DNA from: Deltaproteobacteria bacterium | Lineage (GTDB): Bacteria; Desulfobacterota; Dissulfuribacteria; Dissulfuribacterales; S140-46 | Direction of reading: 5' to 3' | Length of the DNA stretch: 8,489 bases | Assembly: GCA_015491585.1 (NCBI GenBank) | Contig: WFVQ01000189.1 | Coordinates: 1-8,489 of the forward strand | In this document: piece after piece, positions 6,113-8,489 of the stretch | Layout of the letters: each line of letters opens with the position of its first letter | How positions within the stretch are numbered: position 1 is the stretch's first letter | Notes under the pieces: generated by a model | Database searches by the model: none | Seen by the model: the letters and a program-made list of their open reading frames with translations, nothing else | What the model was told of the DNA's origin: nothing | Made by a program: the position numbers and the translations under genes

Positions 6113-7585
6113 ATGCTGGAACAGCTTCTGACCACTGTCCACATCCTCTCCCTGGTGCTCCTCTCCCTCTTCGGGGCCTACAGGGCCTATCTCCTGATGG
6201 AGTGGCTCTTGCTGAAGCGGATGAGGAGAGAGGAGGCGGTTCCGCCGTCCCATCCTTTCCAAGAGGCACCTTTTGTCACGGTCCAACTGCCGCTCTACAA
6301 CGAGAGGTATGTGGCGGCCCGTCTGCTGAATGCGGTGGCCGGTCTGCGGTGGCCGCGGGACCGGCTTGAGATACAGGTGTTGGACGATTCAGACGACGAC
6401 ACCGCCTCTGTGGTGGATGAGGTGTCTGAAAGGCTGAAGGGGGAGGGGATCCCCTTCCATGTAATAAGGAGGGAAGGCCGCCAAGGCTATAAGGCCGGTG
6501 CCCTGGCCCTGGGGCTCACCAGGGCCAGGGGGGAGTTCGTGGCCGTCTTCGATGCCGACTTCGTGCCAGGACCTGACTTTCTCCTCAGGACCATCCCCCA
6601 TTTCCAGGACCCGAGGGTGGGGATGGTCCAGGCCAGGTGGGGGTTTCTCAATGAGGACTACTCCCTTCTGACCCGCATACAGGCCATCTTCTTGAGATAC
6701 CACTTCATGGTGGAACAGAGGGTCAGGGACAGCCAAGGCTGGTTCTTCAACTTCAACGGAACCGCAGGGGTGTGGCGCAGGCGGGCCATCGAGGAGGCCG
6801 GTGGATGGCAGCCGGACACGGTGACCGAAGACCTGGACCTGAGCCTCAGGGCGGCCCTTCTCGGATGGAAGTTCCTCTATTTGGATGGGGTTGAGGTGCA
6901 GTCGGAGCTTCCGGTCACCCTTTCCGCCTTGAGGGCGCAGCAGTCCCGCTGGGCCAAGGGGAGCATGCAGACGTTGAGAAAGATGTTCCTGCCCCTCTGG
7001 ACCTCTTCCTGGTCTTTCTCCAAGAAGTTCCACGCCACCATGCTCCTCCTCTCCAACACCGGCTGGCTGTTGGGTATGGCGGCATTTCTCAGCCTCATGG
7101 GCGTCCTGGGCTCTCCGTTTTTCCACCATATAGACTACTTTCTGCTGCTCTTCTTCGCCTGCGGCTCCATCTTCCTCTCCTTCGGACTGCTTGAGTATCT
7201 CACCCAGGGCGGCCGGGGTGGGGTCAGGATCTTGGCACCCCTGGCGGTGATACCCCTGGCCGGGATCGTACTGGCCCCCAGGATAACCGTGGCCCTCTTC
7301 AGCGGGCTGGTGAAGAGGGGGGGCGAGTTCCGCCGGACCCCAAAGGCCGGTGTGGTTGGGAAGGCCCAGGCCGGTTTCCCCTTCTCTTACCATTCATGGG
7401 AGTTCTTCCCGGTTGCGGCAGACCTCCTGCTCCTCCTATACTGCCTCCTGACGGTCCACCTTGGACATGCCCAGGGCTACCCTCCCACCATGCTCTTTTT
7501 CGCCCTCATCTCAACCGGGCTGCTCGCCATCCTCGTTGTGGATCTCCGGGAGGCCCTCTTCCTGGCCCACAGGGCGCGAAGGTGA
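6113..7585 (+). CDS. Processive membrane glycosyltransferase, cellulose/mannan synthase (CESA/CslA-like) type
   Basis: This 490-residue inner-membrane GT2 is predicted to polymerise a beta-linked glycan from a nucleotide sugar. One membrane helix opens the protein (about 8-30). The cytoplasmic catalytic domain follows with VQLPLYNE (57-64), DDSDDD (91-96), the DADF metal site (147-150), FNGTAGVWRR (214-223), TEDLDLS (238-244) and the processive signature QQSRW (276-280). Five or so hydrophobic segments follow, at about 308-332, 341-363, 371-398, 433-452 and 458-478. All catalytic aspartates are present, so it should be active. There is no PilZ domain, arguing against direct c-di-GMP control through that module. 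The closest subgroup by pattern is the bacterial branch related to plant CslA (glucomannan 4-beta-mannosyltransferase); GDP-mannose use is suggested by manC but not proven. It is divergent from the barrel operon, and its 3' end overlaps the GT-C gene. Confidence 0.88.
   Translation: MLEQLLTTVHILSLVLLSLFGAYRAYLLMEWLLLKRMRREEAVPPSHPFQEAPFVTVQLPLYNERYVAARLLNAVAGLRWPRDRLEIQVLDDSDDDTASVVDEVSERLKGEGIPFHVIRREGRQGYKAGALALGLTRARGEFVAVFDADFVPGPDFLLRTIPHFQDPRVGMVQARWGFLNEDYSLLTRIQAIFLRYHFMVEQRVRDSQGWFFNFNGTAGVWRRRAIEEAGGWQPDTVTEDLDLSLRAALLGWKFLYLDGVEVQSELPVTLSALRAQQSRWAKGSMQTLRKMFLPLWTSSWSFSKKFHATMLLLSNTGWLLGMAAFLSLMGVLGSPFFHHIDYFLLLFFACGSIFLSFGLLEYLTQGGRGGVRILAPLAVIPLAGIVLAPRITVALFSGLVKRGGEFRRTPKAGVVGKAQAGFPFSYHSWEFFPVAADLLLLLYCLLTVHLGHAQGYPPTMLFFALISTGLLAILVVDLREALFLAHRARR
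6501..6530. repeat. Perfect 12-bp GC-rich hairpin within the glycosyltransferase gene
   Basis: CCCTGGCCCTGG (6501-6512) and CCAGGGCCAGGG (6519-6530) flank a 6-nt loop. The hairpin encodes GALALGLTRARG, between the KAGA motif and the DADF motif. Every stem pair but a few is G-C, so the RNA would form a very stable stem mid-gene. There is no T run, so it is not a standard terminator. Confidence 0.7.
7511..7585. other. 75-bp tail-to-tail overlap of two glycosyltransferase genes
   Basis: The plus-strand gene stops at TGA 7583-7585, and the minus-strand gene stops at TGA 7513-7511. The last 24 codons of each share the same DNA. On the plus strand the shared part encodes the final membrane segment (TGLLAILVVDLREALFLAH). 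On the minus strand it encodes a polar tail after the last helix. There is no room for a terminator between them, and none was seen inside the overlap. Confidence 0.75.
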
Positions 7586-8489
7586 ACAGGATACCGCCAT
7601 CCACCCCAGGGCCACGAGCCCTGTGAAAAAGATGATCCAGGTGGCGCTGGTCCACTCCTGCCACACTCCTAAGGTCTTGTATGGAAGCAGGACCCCGTAG
7701 CTGAGCCCAAGGGCCCACAAGAAGGGCATGGAGCCCGGGCACCACGCCAGGGGTGCCAGGGCCGCCAAGGGGAGGGCATACCAGGGGTATAGGGTGGGTT
7801 GCGTGACGAGGAATATGAGAAAGGCCAGGGAGAGCCTCTGGTAGAGGTCCCTGGTCAGGAGAGGAACCGCTGCGATCCCTGTGGTGAAGGCCCCCAGGAG
7901 GAGAAGACGGGCGGCCTCGCCTCCCCAGCGGTTCCTCAGGAGTTGATAGAGGGCGCCGGAGAACTCCCAGTGGCGGAGATAGGTAGTGAGGGTGGAGAAC
8001 ATCTCGAGGAGCCCATCGCAGAACCAGAGAGATGGGATCAGCACCCCAAGGAGCAGGCATAGGAGGAAGCGGCAGGCCGCGGAAGGGTGCCTCAATTGGA
8101 GAAGCATGAAGGGGGCGAAGACCAGGGTGGTGAGCTTGGTGGCCACTGACAGCCCCAGGAAGAGCCCGCTCCATCCCGCCCGTTCTTTCCAGAGCAGGAA
8201 AACGGCGAGCAGGGCGAAGAGGGCCATGCTCCCATCTATGTGGCCGGAGTGTCCGATCTCCACCACCGGCAGCGGGTGCCAGGCGTAGGCCGCTGGCAGG
8301 GGGCTCCCCTCTGGGCTCAGGCGCCATATCACCGCCACCAGGATCAGGTCCAGTGCCACCAGGATCAGCTTGATTCCCCAAGGTGAGGGGGATATCAGCG
8401 CCCCAAGGAAGAAGAGCCACTGGGCCAAGGGGGGATATATGGTGACCAGCCCGGGATGGTTGACGTGGGGGAGGACCCCGTGCCGGATA
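7511..8489 (-). CDS. GT-C membrane glycosyltransferase (GT87/mannosyltransferase-like), 5' end outside window
   Basis: The frame enters at 8488 and gives 325 residues of a multi-pass enzyme that normally uses polyprenyl-phosphate sugars on the periplasmic side. The family-typical NHPGLVTIYPPLAQW lies at 10-24 of the visible part, HSGHIDGS at 80-87 before a helix, and QPTLYPWYALP at 230-240. At least eight hydrophobic segments are visible, and the last helix is about 283-299. The missing N-terminus should carry the first helix and the catalytic acidic loop, so activity cannot be judged. A TTG at 8428 could be mistaken for a start, but the conserved motif upstream shows the frame continues past the edge. 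The final 24 residues are hydrophilic and are encoded antisense to the end of the GT2 gene. The DPM-type enzyme at 2769-3458 could supply its donor; this is inference. Confidence 0.8.
   Translation of the reverse strand, partial: IRHGVLPHVNHPGLVTIYPPLAQWLFFLGALISPSPWGIKLILVALDLILVAVIWRLSPEGSPLPAAYAWHPLPVVEIGHSGHIDGSMALFALLAVFLLWKERAGWSGLFLGLSVATKLTTLVFAPFMLLQLRHPSAACRFLLCLLLGVLIPSLWFCDGLLEMFSTLTTYLRHWEFSGALYQLLRNRWGGEAARLLLLGAFTTGIAAVPLLTRDLYQRLSLAFLIFLVTQPTLYPWYALPLAALAPLAWCPGSMPFLWALGLSYGVLLPYKTLGVWQEWTSATWIIFFTGLVALGWMAVSCSPSRPVGQEEGLPEIHNEDGEQPG

Noticed and set aside
6389..7393. Minus-strand reading frame of about 334 codons
   Set aside because: It lies wholly opposite the catalytic core of the processive glycosyltransferase. 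It is rich in Gly, Glu, Pro and His without motifs, as expected for an antisense frame.
7506..8420. Alternative minus-strand frame nearly co-extensive with the GT-C gene
   Set aside because: It is Pro/Arg/Gly-rich with no membrane segments, whereas the neighbouring frame gives a coherent multi-pass GT-C protein with family motifs.
1..8489. CRISPR array, tRNA or rRNA genes, insertion sequences, phage genes
   Set aside because: No regularly spaced repeats, no tRNA-like cloverleaf or CCA end, no transposase or integrase motifs and no terminal inverted repeats with target duplications were seen on either strand.

Overview
The window looks like a stretch of Gram-negative bacterial chromosome from a surface-polysaccharide locus. 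It carries an outer-membrane barrel protein with a Sec signal, several bacterial glycosyltransferases and GDP-mannose synthesis genes. Frequent AGG arginine codons, many CTC/GTC codons, and a secreted tandem rhodanese beside a DUF302-like protein would fit a sulfur-cycling lineage such as Desulfobacterota or Nitrospirota. That assignment is a guess from style, not shown by a marker gene.

Layout. 1-195: AT-rich leader with promoter-like motifs and a tiny ORF behind a perfect Shine-Dalgarno sequence. 196-1662 (+): complete manC, the bifunctional mannose-1-phosphate guanylyltransferase / mannose-6-phosphate isomerase. 1655-about 1903 (+): start of manB (phosphomannomutase), overlapping manC by 8 bp and cut off after about 83 codons. 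At about 1898-1912 a junction joins it tail to tail with a minus-strand tandem rhodanese that is also cut near its C-terminus. 5961 down to about 1904 (-): a compact four-gene run of outer-membrane barrel, exported DUF302-like protein, DPM-type family 2 glycosyltransferase (GT2) and exported tandem rhodanese. Its genes are 12 bp apart or overlap by 11 and 4 bp. 5962-6112: divergent AT-rich control region with a good minus-strand promoter containing a 13-nt palindrome. 6113-7585 (+): a membrane-bound processive GT2 of the cellulose/mannan synthase type. 7511-8489 (-): a GT-C membrane glycosyltransferase whose start lies outside the window and whose 3' end overlaps the GT2 gene by 75 bp.

How the parts may work together (inference): ManC, with ManB if intact elsewhere, makes GDP-mannose. 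The DPM-type GT2 could charge a polyprenyl phosphate with a sugar, which the GT-C enzyme would use on the periplasmic side. The processive GT2 could polymerise a beta-linked glycan across the inner membrane, and the barrel could pass it through the outer membrane. The tightly coupled DUF302-like protein and secreted rhodanese are the unexplained parts and make this operon the most interesting object here.

The junction near 1903 needs caution. Two genes broken in inverted orientation, flanked by short inverted repeats, could be a real rearrangement or an amplification/assembly chimera, so the adjacency of manC/manB to the rest is not certain.
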